Shown: positions 32,626-44,602, counted from the first letter of the stretch. The stretch: DNA of 64,000 nucleotides from Sciurus carolinensis (GCF_902686445.1 NC_062217.1:85927758-85991757), one strand, 5' to 3'. Notes: generated by a model not told the origin, from the letters alone. A program made the numbers and translations.

Positions 32626-32762
32626 TTCAGTTTTTTTTTTTTTTTTTAAATGAGTCTTGCTGTGTTTCCCAGGCAGATCTCAAACTCCTGGGCTCAAGCA
32701 ATCCTCCTGCCTCTGTCTCTCATGCTGGTACTAAAGTTACACTCTGCCATGCCTGGCTTATG
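32626..32762 (-). mobile_element. B1/7SL-type SINE, minus strand
   Basis: T run, then GAGTCTTGCTGTGTTTCCCA, GGCAGATCTCAAACTCCTGG, GCTCAAGCAATCCTCCTGCC and GCCATGCCTGGCTTA: a reversed 7SL-type monomer. Confidence 0.85.
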
Positions 32763-32969
32763 TTAAACTTTTTTGTTTTCCCTTTCCATTTTTGAAATAT
32801 GGTCTATCAGATGATTTCTATGAACATCTGAAACTAGAATGATTGAATTAGTTCAGGCTAATGTGTCTTTCTTAAATAGTGTATTGTTTTTCAAAACATG
32901 AAGAATTCTCTATAATATGAGGATATTATAATGACTTGGCTATAAGCTGAGTCCTTATTTGAAGGGATA

Positions 32970-33178
32970 ATTTTAGCTAGGCACAGTGACTCATGCCTGT
33001 GATCCCAATGACTTGAGAGGCTGAGGTAGGAGGGTCAAAAGTTTGAGACCAGCCTGGGCAACTTAGTGAGACCCTGCCTCAAAATAAAAAAAAATTTTAG
33101 AAGTAGTGGAAATGTAGTTCAGTGGTAAAACTTCCTGGGGTTCAGTCCCTAATACCAAAAGCAAAAAAGCAAACAACC
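32970..33178 (+). mobile_element. B1-dID composite SINE, + strand
   Basis: The 7SL half (GGCACAGTGACTCATGCCTG ... GCCTGGGCAACTTAGTGAGA CCCTGCCTC) is joined by an A-rich linker to a worn ID half (GTAGTTCAGTGGTAAAACTT CCTGGGGTTCAGTCCC). This composite is a hallmark of sciurid and related rodent genomes. Confidence 0.88.
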
Positions 33179-33544
33179 ACAAAAGGGACAATTTTAGAGA
33201 AGGATATATCTACTTTATTAAAAAAAAAGTGCTTAGCACAATACTTGACATATACAAAATGCTCAATAAATGGCAATTATTTTAGAAATTGGCCCTTTGT
33301 ACAGAATTTTGATAAACAAATGATATGGAGCAATATCTGATGTTTTATGCATAGTAGGTGCTAAAAACTGTTGTTTAGCTAAGTTCTGTCTCTATTTTAT
33401 ATGTCAGATGAATGTGTTTACATGTTGAGCAGCCTCTATTATGCAGAACACTGAGCCAGCAGTTGGAGAGGAAAACAGAGAAAGATGATGCAAAATCTAC
33501 TAAGTTTAATTCCTGTAAGAGATTGCATTCTTCAGAAATTCTTC

Positions 33545-33645
33545 CCTCTTGATGGGTGTGGTGGTGCATGGGTGGATGTAATCCCAGCTACTCAGGAGAT
33601 TGAGGAAGGAGAATCACAAATTCAAGGACATCTGGAAAAGGCTAG
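33545..33645 (+). mobile_element. B1-type SINE fragment, + strand
   Basis: GATGGGTGTGGTGGTGCATG, GATGTAATCCCAGCTACTCA GGAGATTGAGGAAGGAGAAT. The right half is diverged. Confidence 0.75.
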
Positions 33646-33724
33646 AGAATTCTTTATAAATTGGGACCAAAATGTTTCAAAGTCAATGGTCAAAATTAAA
33701 AGTTTGGAACTTTATATTGAACAG

Positions 33725-33945
33725 AAGAAAAAGTTTGTTTACTTTTCGTACTGGGAATTGAACCTCAGGGCACTTTACCACTAAGCTCCAGCCCCAGCCC
33801 CAGCCCTAGCCCTTTTCTTTAATTTTTATTTTGAGACAGGGTCTCACTAAGTTGCTGAGGCTGATCTTGAACTTTCAATCTTCCTGCCTCAGCCTCCTGA
33901 GTTGCTGGGATTACAGGCAGGCACCACCACACCTGGCTAACCTGG
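33725..33945 (-). mobile_element. B1-dID composite SINE, minus strand
   Basis: The reversed ID half (TACTGGGAATTGAACCTCAG ... CCACTAAGCTCCAGCCCC, with extra CAGCCC units) is followed by TTTTGAGACAGGGTCTCACT AAGTTGCTGAGGCTG and GGGATTACAGGCAGGCACCA CCACACCTGGC. Confidence 0.92.
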
Positions 33946-34519
33946 GCAATTTCACAGGACCCTGACTGAAATGAAATAAAAAAATAAAATAGAAAAGAAA
34001 TTGTTTCCCTAGTGTCATAGAGAGGAATGGGGGAGAGGGATAGTTCTGACCTACAAGACTGGGAAGGTTTAAGAAGATGGGATTTGAGCTTGCCTTGGCC
34101 TTTTGACAGGTGAATTTCAGAGAGTTATGTCTCAGAAAGACATGAACAGATGCCTGTGTATATGTTCCAGGCATCTTCGGTAGGGCTGTGAGGCTGAGAT
34201 TCAGGACCAGTGGAGAGGAGGAAAAAGACTGGAAATAAAGATGAATGCCAATGAATGCTTTGAATGTTGACCTGAGGAGTTACGTAGATGAAATGAGTTA
34301 ATATTTCTAAAGTTGTTAGAGTAATGCATGACACATAGAAGCACTAAATTGTTTCCTGAAAGAAAAATTTGGATTTCAATCTGTATCCTGATTAGAATCC
34401 TCCAAGAAGGTATCAGTAAGAGTGTGAAGCTAATCAGAAGGAAAGATGGACTTGAAAAAAAAAATGGAGATTTCACTTTTACTAGATGACTGATTCTTGG
34501 ATATGTATGCACAATTTCT

Positions 34520-34664
34520 TTTTTGAAAATTTATTTTTATATGTATTTTTAGTTGTCTGTGATCCTTTATTTTATTCATTTATTTATATGCAATGCTAAG
34601 AATTAAATCCAGTGCCTCACACATGCTAGGCAAGTGCTCTACCATTGAGCCACAACCCTAGCCC
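34520..34664 (-). mobile_element. ID SINE with long 3' segment, minus strand, 17-bp target duplication
   Basis: T-rich segment with TTAGTTGTCTGTGATCCTTT, then TGCAATGCTAAGAATTAAAT CCAGTGCCTCACACATGCTA GG. The direct repeat ATGTATGCACAATTTCT (34503-34519) recurs as ATGTATACACAATTTCT (34665-34681). Confidence 0.95.
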
Positions 34665-34911
34665 ATGTATACACAATTTCTAAATGTGAATAATTTGATA
34701 ATCCAAATTTTGTAACTAGTTCATACTTGTTTCTTGTCTTATGTTTATCAAGCAGACAAATAAAACCCCCAAGTGCAACTATATGATATACCATGTTTTA
34801 AAAAGTATATTAATAATTCAGGAATGTTAGAGATATTTCTTAAAGAATCAAACATCTCTGTATTATAAAGGAAGTTTAGAAAAATCTTACTTAGGTCCAT
34901 TATTCCATAAA

Positions 34912-35046
34912 TTTTTAAAAAATATTCTTTTAGATGTTAATAGACCTTTATTTTATTCATTTATTTATACGTGGTGCTGACAATCAAACCCAGTGCCTCA
35001 CACTTGCTGGGCAAGCGCCCTACCACTGAGCCAATAGCCCAGCCCT
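34912..35046 (-). mobile_element. ID SINE with long 3' segment, minus strand
   Basis: GTTAATAGACCTTTATTTTA, CGTGGTGCTGACAATCAAAC CCAGTGCCTCACACTTGCTG GGCAAGCG. Short similar flanks (CCATAAATTTT and CCATAACATTTT) suggest a target duplication. Confidence 0.9.
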
Positions 35047-35356
35047 CCATAACATTTTAATATTTTGGTTATGTATTTCTATTTCTCCTGTTTCTTCTTC
35101 TTTCTTTCTTTAATATATTTGAGATTATATTATGAATAGAATTTTTAATCATGACTTTGATTTAAAACGGATTCACTCAAGACTATATCAGATAGAATAA
35201 GTATAATTTTTGATTTAAAAAATTATGATTTTTATCATTGATATCAAACCTGAAGAACCTTCCATGTAAGAATTCCATTATAGCTGAAGTTCCAAAAACC
35301 CTTGGCTTTCTGCTCACCTGGCCCATGGCACTTCATAATCTTAGTGTCAATAGACA

Positions 35357-35436
35357 TTTTTTTTTTAGACACTGAGGATTGAATCCTGACACGTGCTAGG
35401 CAAGTGCTCTGTCACTGAACTCCATTTCAGCCCCCT
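35357..35436 (-). mobile_element. ID SINE, minus strand
   Basis: T run, then AGACACTGAGGATTGAATCC, TGACACGTGCTAGGCAAGTG CTCTGTCACTGAACTCC; slightly deleted in the middle. Confidence 0.87.
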
Positions 35437-35616
35437 AGAGACTTCTTAGGACTATACCCTCTTATCAGTTCTCACAACTCCTTTTCTGATTTGTATAAGG
35501 AAAAATTCACCGTGTAGAAAAATTCCTCTAGGCTACTTGGAGACAATTTTCTTATAAAAAGAGTGGTGTTATTTTAGGAACTTGTTCAAAAGTAGAAGAA
35601 GGCAGAGTGTAAGGAT

Positions 35617-35618
<2 letters not shown>

Positions 35619-35659
<41 letters not shown>
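35619..35659. repeat. (CA)n microsatellite, about 20 units
   Basis: An uninterrupted alternating AC run of 41 bases, followed by imperfect units. Confidence 0.97.
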
Positions 35660-35660
<1 letters not shown>

Positions 35661-35661
<1 letters not shown>

Positions 35662-36480
35662 CACACAGATGCCAAGATAGCTTGCCATAGTTCTTCAACT
35701 AAAAATAATCCCATTGTAGGATTTGCTGAGTCCTGGTGGGTTAAAGCTCCAGCAACATGAGTGTAATTCTCCCCAGGAGATTTTCTTCTAACTAAACCCT
35801 AGAGGGCAGGAGCATGGGTCATAAGGTTTCCTAACACTCTGGTGAAATGTGGGAGCATTGCAAGAAAGAAACTTGAATTTCTAGAACATTAGTGCAATTT
35901 TGAAATCAAATCTTGCCTGGCAAGAAAATCTACTGTGATGGAAAAATAACTTTATTCTCAAAAGCCTGTCTAAAAGCATTGACTCTTAAAGAGCATTAAG
36001 GCCCATTAGCTGTGAAATGGAGGCATTATCTAATCTCTGGAACTCAAGACTTGAGATCACAGCAACTGGTAGGAGCCATGGGAATGGCTTATTCTGTTAT
36101 GGAGTTTACATGGAATTTCCTGCCACAAAATCAGGACAACAGCAGCAATCTAGAAATAAAAATTATTTTGTCTATGCATATGACCAGAATTTGCATCTAA
36201 ACTTCACCTTTACAATTTGGAAAATACTAGTCATTCTGATCAGGGCTTTCAGACACTGTCAGGAATCACAAGAAACTGTGTTCGTAAAAAGATCATTTTT
36301 GAAATGTGTGTCCTTTAAAGAGTAGAAGCTTAGTGGACATTCATTTGGTCTTAGTCATTGAGGGTCACAATAAACCTTTGGCAAGGATGAGGTAGGGGTG
36401 AGGGAGGGGGTGGTTCAGGTTATGGGATGGCTAGTGCTGAGAACATACAGGTGTGGGCATAGAGACTGGCATTTCACTTT
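35661..36480. other. Intron 3 sequence without recognised features
   Basis: No exon or repeat recognised between the CA and GT microsatellites. Confidence 0.45.
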
Positions 36481-36482
36481 TT

Positions 36483-36488
<6 letters not shown>

Positions 36489-36513
<25 letters not shown>
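36489..36513. repeat. (GT)n microsatellite
   Basis: About twelve uninterrupted GT units. Confidence 0.95.
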
Positions 36514-36520
36514 CATATGT

Positions 36521-36800
36521 ATTTTCTTTTTTTAATTTGTTGTACATGACAGTAGAATGCATTTATACATTTTGATAGACCATACATAAATGGAGTATAA
36601 TTTCTCATTTTTCTGACTAATACATATTGTAGGATCACATTGGTCATGCAGTCATACATGTAAAAGAGGTAATAATGTCTGTTTCACTCTACTATCCTTC
36701 CCACCTCGCTTCCCCTTCCCCTCCCTTCACTACCCTCTACCTAATATAAAGTAACTCTGTTCTTCCCTAGTCCCCCATTGTGAATTAGCATCCGCATGGT
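36521..36800 (-). mobile_element. Rodent L1 3'-end fragment, minus strand
   Basis: TTGTTGTACATGACAGTAGA ATGCATTTATAC, AAATGGAGTATAATTTCTCA, CCTTCCCACCTCGCTTCCCC, CCCCCATTGTGAATTAGCAT match the L1 3' UTR. The subfamily differs from the copy at 38040. Confidence 0.82.
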
Positions 36801-36889
36801 ATAATTTATGTATAATAAAATGCATGTGTTTTGTGTTTAATGCCATGTGTGTTTGACAAATGCATATGTCCCTTGGCACTTGTGTGTGC

Positions 36890-37153
36890 TGCATCTGTGG
36901 ATCCAAGCAACCATGGGTCAAAAATATTTAGAAAAAAATTACATCTGTACTGAACAAGTACAGATTTTTTTCCCCCTGTGGTTATTCCCTAAACAGTATA
37001 GAATAGCAACTATTTCCATTGCATTAGATGCATTATGAACAATCTAGGGATGATTTAAAGCATATGAAATGACATAAGTTCTATGTAAATACTATTTTAT
37101 ATGAGAAACGAAAGCATCTGTGGATTTTGGTATTTGATATTTGTGTAGCTGTA
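36890..37153 (-). mobile_element. MER2-like Tigger MITE, minus orientation
   Basis: CTGTACTGAACAAGTACAG, TTATTCCCTAAACAGTATAG, AATCTAGGGATGATTTAAAG and GCATCTGTGGATTTTGGTAT near the right end. Confidence 0.75.
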
Positions 37154-37189
37154 CCACAGCATCTGTCCATTTACCAGTTGAAGAACTGT

Positions 37190-38008
37190 TAGATTGTGTC
37201 CCATTTATAGCAATTATTTTCAATTTCCAGTTGTTCATTATTAGTACATAGAAAAATAATTAAATTTAGTATATTAAACATAAATCCTGTCACCCTGCTA
37301 ACTAGCTGATTAGTTCTAGTAACTTTTTTATAGAGTTCAGGGATTTTCTGTATGGATACTTAAGTGTTTATGAGTTTTATGTTTTCCTCTACAAGGACAT
37401 GAATTTTATTTATATTTAACTTATTGTACCTGCTAGGCTATCGAGTATGATGTTGCATAGGAGTATAAGATCCAATATCCATGTCTTGTTTCTCATTCTG
37501 AGGGAAAGTGTTCCTTTACTATTAATTATGATATTAGAGTTATTAAAATTTTTTTTTTGAAAATTATGTTTATCAGGTTGAGGAAGTAACTCTTTAAATT
37601 CCTACATTTTTTTTTGTTTTTTTTTGCAGTGCTGGGAATTGAACCCAGGGCCTTGTGCTTGCAAGGCAAGCACTCTACCAACTGAGCTATATCCCCAGCC
37701 CTAAATTCCTACTTTTTTGAGAGTTGGTGTCATGAATGGATGTGGAACTTAAGTGCCTTTTCTTTGTTTTCTAAGATGACTGTGAATTTTCTTTGATTAA
37801 AGAAATAAATTTGTTATGGTAATCATTATCTTTTTTAATTTTAATTTTTATGGTATGGGTGAGAGAATTAAAGCCAGGGCCTGATGCATATGGTAAATTT
37901 TATTGGCTTATTTTAGAATATTGAACCACCTTACATACTTCACTTTGTCATGATATATTATCCTTTTTATGTTTTCTGGATTTGATTTGCTAATATCTGT
38001 TGAGGATT
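37190..38008 (-). mobile_element. Older L1 ORF2, right-hand flank piece (left side), minus strand
   Basis: Reversed L1 text (TTGATTTGCTAATATCTGTT GAGGATT at the right edge) continues on the far side of the younger L1 at 44603. Two ID SINEs lie inside (37606-37701 and a worn one at 37825-37905). Confidence 0.65.
37606..37701 (-). mobile_element. ID SINE, minus strand, with 11-bp target duplication
   Basis: T runs, then GCAGTGCTGGGAATTGAACC CAGGGCCTTGTGCTTGCAAG GC ... CTGAGCTATATCCCCAGCC. The direct repeat TAAATTCCTAC occurs at 37595-37605 and 37702-37712. Confidence 0.97.
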
Positions 38009-41000
38009 ATTTTTTATATTTATATTTTTATTATTTTATTTTTAATTTGTTCTAATTAGTTGTACATGATAGTAGAATGTATTCTGACTTTGTACACAAA
38101 TGGAACACAATTCCTCATTCCTCTGGTTGTACATGTTGCAGAGTCACACTGGTAGTATAGTCATACACATACATAGGGTAATGTCTGGCTCATTCCATTT
38201 CCTTCCCACCCCCACACCCTCCACTCCCCTCCCCTCACTCCCCTCTGCCCAATCCAAAATTCCTTCATTCTTCGTTCCCCACCACCCCCATTGTAGATCA
38301 GCTTCTCCTAATCAGAGAAAACATTCTGCGTTTGGTTTTTTGGGTTTAGCTTATTTCGCTTAGCATGATATTCTCCAGCTTCATCCATTTGCCAAGAAAT
38401 GCCATAATTTCATTCTTCTTTAAGATTGAGTAATAGTCCATTGTGCTTATATACCACAGTTTCTTTATCCATTCATGAATTGAAGAGTACCTAGGTTGGT
38501 TCCATTAGCTATTGTGAATTGAGCTGCCATAAACGTTGGTGTGGCTGTGTCACTATAGTATGCTGATTTTAAGTCCTTTGAGTATAGTTCAAAGAGTGGG
38601 ATAGTTGGGTCAAATGGTGGTTCCATTCCAAGTTTTCTGAGGAATCTCCATACTGCTTTCCATAGTGGTTGTGCCAATTTGCAATCCTACCAGCAATGTA
38701 TGAGTGTACCTTTTCCCCCACATCCACACCAACACTTATTGTTGCTTGTATTCTTGGTAATTGCCATTCTGATTGGAGTGAGATGAAATTTTAGAGTAGT
38801 TTTAATTTGCATTTCTCTTATTGCTAGAGATGATGACGTTTTTTTGTATGTTTTTTGATTGATTGTATTTCTTCTGTGACGTGTCTGTTCATTTCCTTAG
38901 CCCTTTTATTGGTTGGGTTATTTGTTTTTTGGTGTTAAGTTTTTTGAGTTTTTTTATATCCTGGAGATTAGTGCTCTTAGGAGTGTGTAGTAAAGATTTT
39001 CTCCCATTCTGTAGTCTCTTTCTTCAAGTTATTGATTGTTTCCTTTGCTGAGAAGAAGTTTTTAGTTTGAATCCATTCCATTTATTGATTCTTAATTTTA
39101 CTTCTTGTGCTTTAGGAGTCTTGTTCAGGAAATCAGGTCCTAAGCTGACATGATGAAGATTTGGGCCTACTTTTTCTTCTATTAGGCACAGGATCTCTGT
39201 TCTAGTGCCTAAGTTTTTGTTCTATTTCACATTGATTTCTGTGCAGGGTGAGGGATAGGGGTTTAATTTCATTTTACTATATATGGATTTCTAGTTTTCC
39301 TAATACCATTTGTTGAAGACACTATCTTTTCTCCATTGTATGTTTTTGGCACCTTTGTCTAATATGAGATAACTGTATTTATGTGGGTTTGTCTCTGTGT
39401 CTTCAATTCTGTACCATTTGTCTATATGTCTATTTTGGTGCCAATATCATGCCATTTTTGTTACAATGGCTCTACAGTGTAGTTTAAGTTCTGGTAATGT
39501 AATGCCTCCTGCTTCACTCTTCTTGCTAAGGATTGCTGTAGCTATTCTGAGTCTCTTATTTTTCTAAATGAATTTCATGATTGCTTTTTCTAGTTCTATG
39601 AAGAATGTCATTGGAATTTTAATAGTAATTGCATTAAATATGTATAATGCCTTTGGTAGTATGGCCATTTTGACAACATTAATTCTACCTATCCAAAAGC
39701 ATGGGAAATCTTTCCATCTCCTAAGGTCTTCTTCTTTCTTTAGTGTTCTGTAGTTTTCTTTGTAGAGGTCTTTCACCTCTTGTGTTAGATTGATTCCCAA
39801 ATATTTTATTTTATTTTATTTTTTTGAGGCTATTGTGAATGGGGTAGTTTTCCTAATTTCTCTTGAAGTGGATTCATCACTGATGTATAGAAATGCATTT
39901 GATTTATGGGTATTGATTTTATAACCTGCTACTGTGCTGAATTAATTTGTGAGTTCTTGAAGTTTTCTGGTGGAATTTTTTAGATCTTCTAAATATAGAA
40001 TCATGTCATCGGCAAATAGTGATAGCTTGAATTCTTCTTTTCCTATTTGTATCCCTTAATTTCTTTTGTCTGACTAAATTTCAATTGCTCTGGCTAAAGT
40101 TGCAAGGATGATGTTGAATAGAAGTGGTGAAAGAGGGAATCCGTGTCTTATTCCAGTTTTTTAGAGGGAATGGTTTCAATTTTTCACCATTTAGAATGAT
40201 ATTGGCCTTGGGCTTAGCATAGATAGTTTTTACAACATTGAGGTGTATTCCTCCTATCCCTAATTTTTCTAGCTGTTTTGAACATGAAGAGATGTTACAA
40301 TTTGTCAAATTTTTTTTGGCATCTATAGAGATGATCGTATGATTCTTGGCTTTAAGTTCATTGATGTGATGAATTACGTTTATTGATTTCTGTATTTTGA
40401 ACCAACCTGGCATCAACGGGATGAACCCCACTTAATCATGACGCACTATCTTTTATATATATTTTTGTATGTGATTTGCCAGAATTTTATTGAGAATTTT
40501 TACATCTATGTTTTCAGGAATATTGGTCTAAAGTTTTCTTTCCTTGATGTGCCCTTGTCTGGTTTCGGTGTCAGGGTGATACTAGACTCATAGGATGAGT
40601 TTGGGAGGGTTCCCTCCTTCTCTATTTAATGGAATAATTTGAGGAATATTGGTGTTAATTCTTCTCTGAAGGTCTCGTAGAACTCAGCTGAGAATTTGTC
40701 TGGTGCAGGACTTTTCTTGGTTGGTAGGATTTTGATGGCATCTTCTATTTCATTGCTTGGAATTGATCTGTTTAAATTGTTTGTGTCCTCCTGATTCAGT
40801 TTGGGTGGATCATATGTCTCTAGAAATTTGCCAATGTCTTTGAGATTTTCTCTTTTATTAGAAAATAAATTTTCAAAATAGTTTCTAATTATCTTCTGTA
40901 TTTCAGTAGTGTCTATCTTGATATTTTCTTTTTCATCATGAATTTTGGTAATTTGAGTTTTCTTTCTCTCTTCATTAGCATAGCTAAGAGTTTATTAATT

Positions 41001-42511
41001 TTATTTATTTTTTCAAAGAACCAACTTTTTGTTTTGTCAATTTTTTGAATTGTTTCTTTTGTTTCCATTTCATTGATTTCAGCTCTGATTTTAATTATTT
41101 CCTGTCTTCTGCTTTTGGTGTTGATTTGTTCTTCTTTTTCTAGGGCTTTGAGATGTAATATTGAATCATTTATTTGTTGACTTTTTATTCTTTTAATGAA
41201 TGAGTTCAATGCAATGAACTTTCCTTTTAGCACTGCCTTCATGGTGTTCCTCCAGGTGTTGATATAGCTTCTATTTTTAATTTTATTGTTGATTTCTAAT
41301 TTCATTCTATTATGATCTGATAGAATGCTGGGTAGTATTTATATTTTTTGTATTTGCTAAGAGTTGCTTTGTGGCATAACATATAGTCTATTTTAGAAAA
41401 TGATCCATGTGCTGCTGAGAAGAAAGTGTATTCGCTTGTTGATGGATGGAATACTCTATATGTCTGTAAGTCTAAATTATTGATTGTATTACTTAGTTCT
41501 GTAGTTTCCTTGTTTAGTTTTTGTTCAGAAGATGTGTCCAGTGGTGAGAGAGGTGTGTTAAAGTCACCCAGTATTATTGTGTTGTGGTCTATTTGATTTT
41601 TGAAATTGAAAAGAGTTTGTTTGATGTATGTAGATGCTCCATTGTTTGGGGCATATGTATTTATGATTGTTCTGTCTTGTTGATGTATGATTCCCTTAAG
41701 CAGTATGAAAAGTCCTTCTTTATCCCTTCTGACTAACACTTTGACTTGAAGTCCACTTTATCTGATATGAGGATGGAAACTCTTGCTTATTAACACAGTC
41801 CATATGAGTGATATGTTTTTTCCCAACCTTTTACCTTCAGTCTGTCTTTTCCTAGGAGGTGAGTCTCTTGAAGGTAGCATATTATGGGTCTTTTTTAAAA
41901 AGTACATCTGCCAGTATATGTCTTTTGACTGATGAGTTAGGCCATTAACATTTAGGGTTATTATTGGGATATGATTTGTATTCTCATTTTGTCTTTTTTT
42001 TTTTTTCTTCTAGTTTTTAACTTGATTTAGTTTCTCCTTTGATTGACTTTTCCTTTAGTGTATAGTTCATCCCTTTGCTGGTTTTTATTGTTTCTTTTTC
42101 ATTTCCTCCTCATGGAATATTTTGCTGAGAATGTTCTGTAGTGTAGGCTTTCCCATTGTGAATTCTTTTAACTTTTGTTTATCTTGGAAGGTTTTTATTT
42201 CATCTTCAAATCTGAAGGTTAGTTTTGCTGGATTTAAAATTCTTGGTTGGCATCCATTTTCTTTCAGAGCTTGATATATATTATTCCAGGACCTCCTGGC
42301 ATGAGGGTCTGGGTTGAGAAATCATCTGAGATCTGAATTAGTTTCCCCTATACGTAATTTCATTTTTTGCTCTCTTGAAGCCTTTAAAATTCTATCCTTA
42401 TTCTGTATGTAAGTCAGTCTCATTATAATGCACCTTTGTGTGTGTCTGCTGTAATATTGTACATTTGGGGTCCCATAAACCTCTTGTAGTTGATTTTCCA
42501 TTTCACTCTTT

Positions 42512-42640
42512 TTTAAAAAAATATTTTTATTAGTTGTTGATGGACCTTTATCTCTTTATATGTGGTTCTGAGGATAGAACCCAGTGCCTCACACATGCTA
42601 ACCAAGTACTCTACGACTGAGCCACAAACTTGGCCCCTGT
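42512..42640 (-). mobile_element. ID SINE inside L1 ORF1, minus strand
   Basis: ATTAGTTGTTGATGGACCTT, GTGGTTCTGAGGATAGAACC CAGTGCCTCACACATGCTAA and GACTGAGCCACAAACTTGGC interrupt reversed ORF1 sequence between its N-terminal and C-terminal parts. Confidence 0.9.
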
Positions 42641-43037
42641 TCATAGTTTCTTACCATCTACTCTGGAGAGTTGACTTTATTTTCAAGAGTATATATTTTG
42701 TCTTCATTGCCTGAGGTTTTGTCTTCCAAGTGCCTAGCCTGTTGGTGGTATTTTCCATTGAATTTTTAATTTGGTTTATTGTTTCCTTCATTTTGAGGAT
42801 TTCTGCTGGATTCCTTTTTATAATCTCTACCTCTTTAAGGAAGTGACCTTTCACTTCCTGTATTTTCTCTCTGATACCATCCTTTATTTTGAAGATCAGC
42901 TTAACTGTATACCTTCTAAACTCCTTCTTTGAGATTTCTTCTACTGCATTGTCTATGGATTCTGTTGTTGGAACATCTTGGTTTGTTTGAGGTTCCTTAT
43001 TCCCTTGGTTTTTCATATTGCTCGTATGTCTTTCCAT

Positions 43038-44594
43038 CTAGCAACATGGAACTGAGGCAGTACAGATTCTATCTCTGAAGGCTTCCTGTACCTCACCTTT
43101 AAGGGGAAGACCAATATTAACAGCACCCAATGCAAACAATACACCACCTTAAATCAGATGCCTTCTACTAAGGCATTTACAGTTTTCTCAAAATAGACAG
43201 AAATGAAGTGTTCAATTATGTCTACCATATAAGTAGTAAGTTTGCTAAAAGGGTTTACCATTTCAAATGATGGACAGAGAGGGAACAGAAGTAGTGTAGG
43301 ATGTGATGTTTATGAGGGAGAAGGAGAAATGATAGAAGTAAAAATTTATAGTAAGAGCAAAGGAGGAGTTAATAGTGTTTGGCTGTTAGTGTGAGAGAAG
43401 TGAGAAAGAGAATCCAGGGGGACAGATAAGCAAGAGAAAAAAAAAATACAGATTTAAACAAAAAAGTAAAAATATAAGAATACACAACCAAACTGTAATA
43501 TACTATTCAGACACCTCACTCCTCAATTAATTGATGCATGAAAAATATTTGAATTCAAAGATGATAATGATGTGAGGGGAGGGAAGGAAAGTCTCAATGG
43601 AAAATTGAACAGTCATTTCCATTGGCTTTCAAAAATTTTCTCAGCTTCCCTTCTCTGCCGATAGGTGGGATTGTCTGAAGTTTGATGGTAGCTCCAGTCC
43701 AGTGGGTGACCTACTGGTTGACTGGGTGAACCAATAGCAAGATGCCCTCACACCCTTTCAGTCTTTCCACTCATTGCAGCCAGCCCATTTCATCCCTATG
43801 CACTTCAGGACTCTCTGGGCTGGAGAGAGCCAAGGTCTCTCCAGTTTCTCCAACCTGTGCTTCTTCTGGGGAAATCCCCCCCAGTTTTTGGCTTTCCACA
43901 GGCTTGCCAGGCCCAGACTGGTCCATGCCCACCCAGCTGCAATCTGATGGATCTGGGCTTCATTTCCTCATTGTCTGCCTTGCTGCTGTCCTAAGATCTC
44001 AATGCTGTTTCAACTTGCTGAGAGATTACCAGGGGTGTGCTCACACAAATGACAGACCCTGCAAAGAAGCAGCCAGATGGCGGCCACTAGTGCACCCAAC
44101 AGGAAGGCCTCAGGTGCAACCAGACCTGCAGATACCCTGGCAATAGATCTCCAGGCACTCGCCTATGTCCCCAGACTGAGGCAGCTACATCCCGAGATGG
44201 CAACTATGGCAGTGGCAAACCTGCAGGCCCCTTGGCCCTGGATATCCAGGTCCTGGCTAGTGTCCCAAGATGGTAGTGGCTGTGTGTAACCAAACCTGTG
44301 GGTAGCCTGACAGTGGACTTCCAGTCAGAAGCGGGGAGCTGGTGATTTGCCAGGGAACGGAGGGCAATTGGCAGGTGAACGTTGGGTGGTAGGTGATGGG
44401 CAGGCGAAAGGCAGGCAAATAAACAGCAGATGATCAGCGGTGGGCTAATGGGGGCTGTGGGTGTGTGTGTGGGGTGAACAACAGTGGATTGGTGGGCAGT
44501 GATGGCTGCTTTGCAGAGAAACAGTATTTCCTCTGATTGAATCATGGAGCCACAAGGAACGCGGCCTCCCTCTAGTCCGTCATCTTGGATCTTC
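43038..44594 (-). promoter_or_regulatory. L1 5' UTR (internal promoter region)
   Basis: This is the GC-richer stretch between the L1 5' end and ORF1. It contains three spaced similar segments beginning CAGACCTGCAG (44121), CAAACCTGCAG (44216) and CAAACCTGTGG (44291), each followed ~20 bases later by CTCCAGG, TATCCAGG or TTCCAG. This suggests a monomer-like internal organisation. On the + strand it holds a 134-residue open frame (43742-44146), antisense to L1. Confidence 0.6.
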
Positions 44595-44602
44595 TGAGGA
44601 TT

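Larger units (their letters stand above)
38009..44594 (-). mobile_element. Near full-length rodent L1, 6.6 kb, minus strand, non-functional
   Basis: On the minus strand the element starts at 44594 with AGATCCAAGATGACGGACTA GAGGGAGGC, a typical L1 5' end, followed by a ~1.55-kb GC-rich 5' UTR. ORF1 begins near 43037 (MERHTSNMKNQ) with a coiled-coil-like charged region and a C-terminal part containing QRCIIMRLTYIQ. ORF2 follows: endonuclease segment 41302-41739 (TIINTYAPNN, ILGDFNTPLS, SAAHGSFSKIDYML), reverse transcriptase pieces (SIDAKKNL at 40081-40431; FADD encoded at 40005-40016), and a C-terminal piece at 39564-39800. The 3' UTR ends in a T-rich (A-rich on minus) tail near 38009. Many stops and frameshifts break both ORFs, so it cannot move itself. 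TGAGGATT occurs at 38001-38008 and 44595-44602 as target duplication. Internal ID SINE at 42512-42640. Confidence 0.92.

Noticed and set aside
35619..36513. Regularly spaced repeats suggesting an array
   Set aside because: These are dinucleotide microsatellites in mammalian DNA; there is no repeat-spacer structure and no CRISPR context.
39564..41739. Reverse transcriptase and endonuclease frames as a possible retroelement gene or novel system
   Set aside because: They are collinear pieces of one decayed L1 ORF2 on the minus strand, with stops between them.
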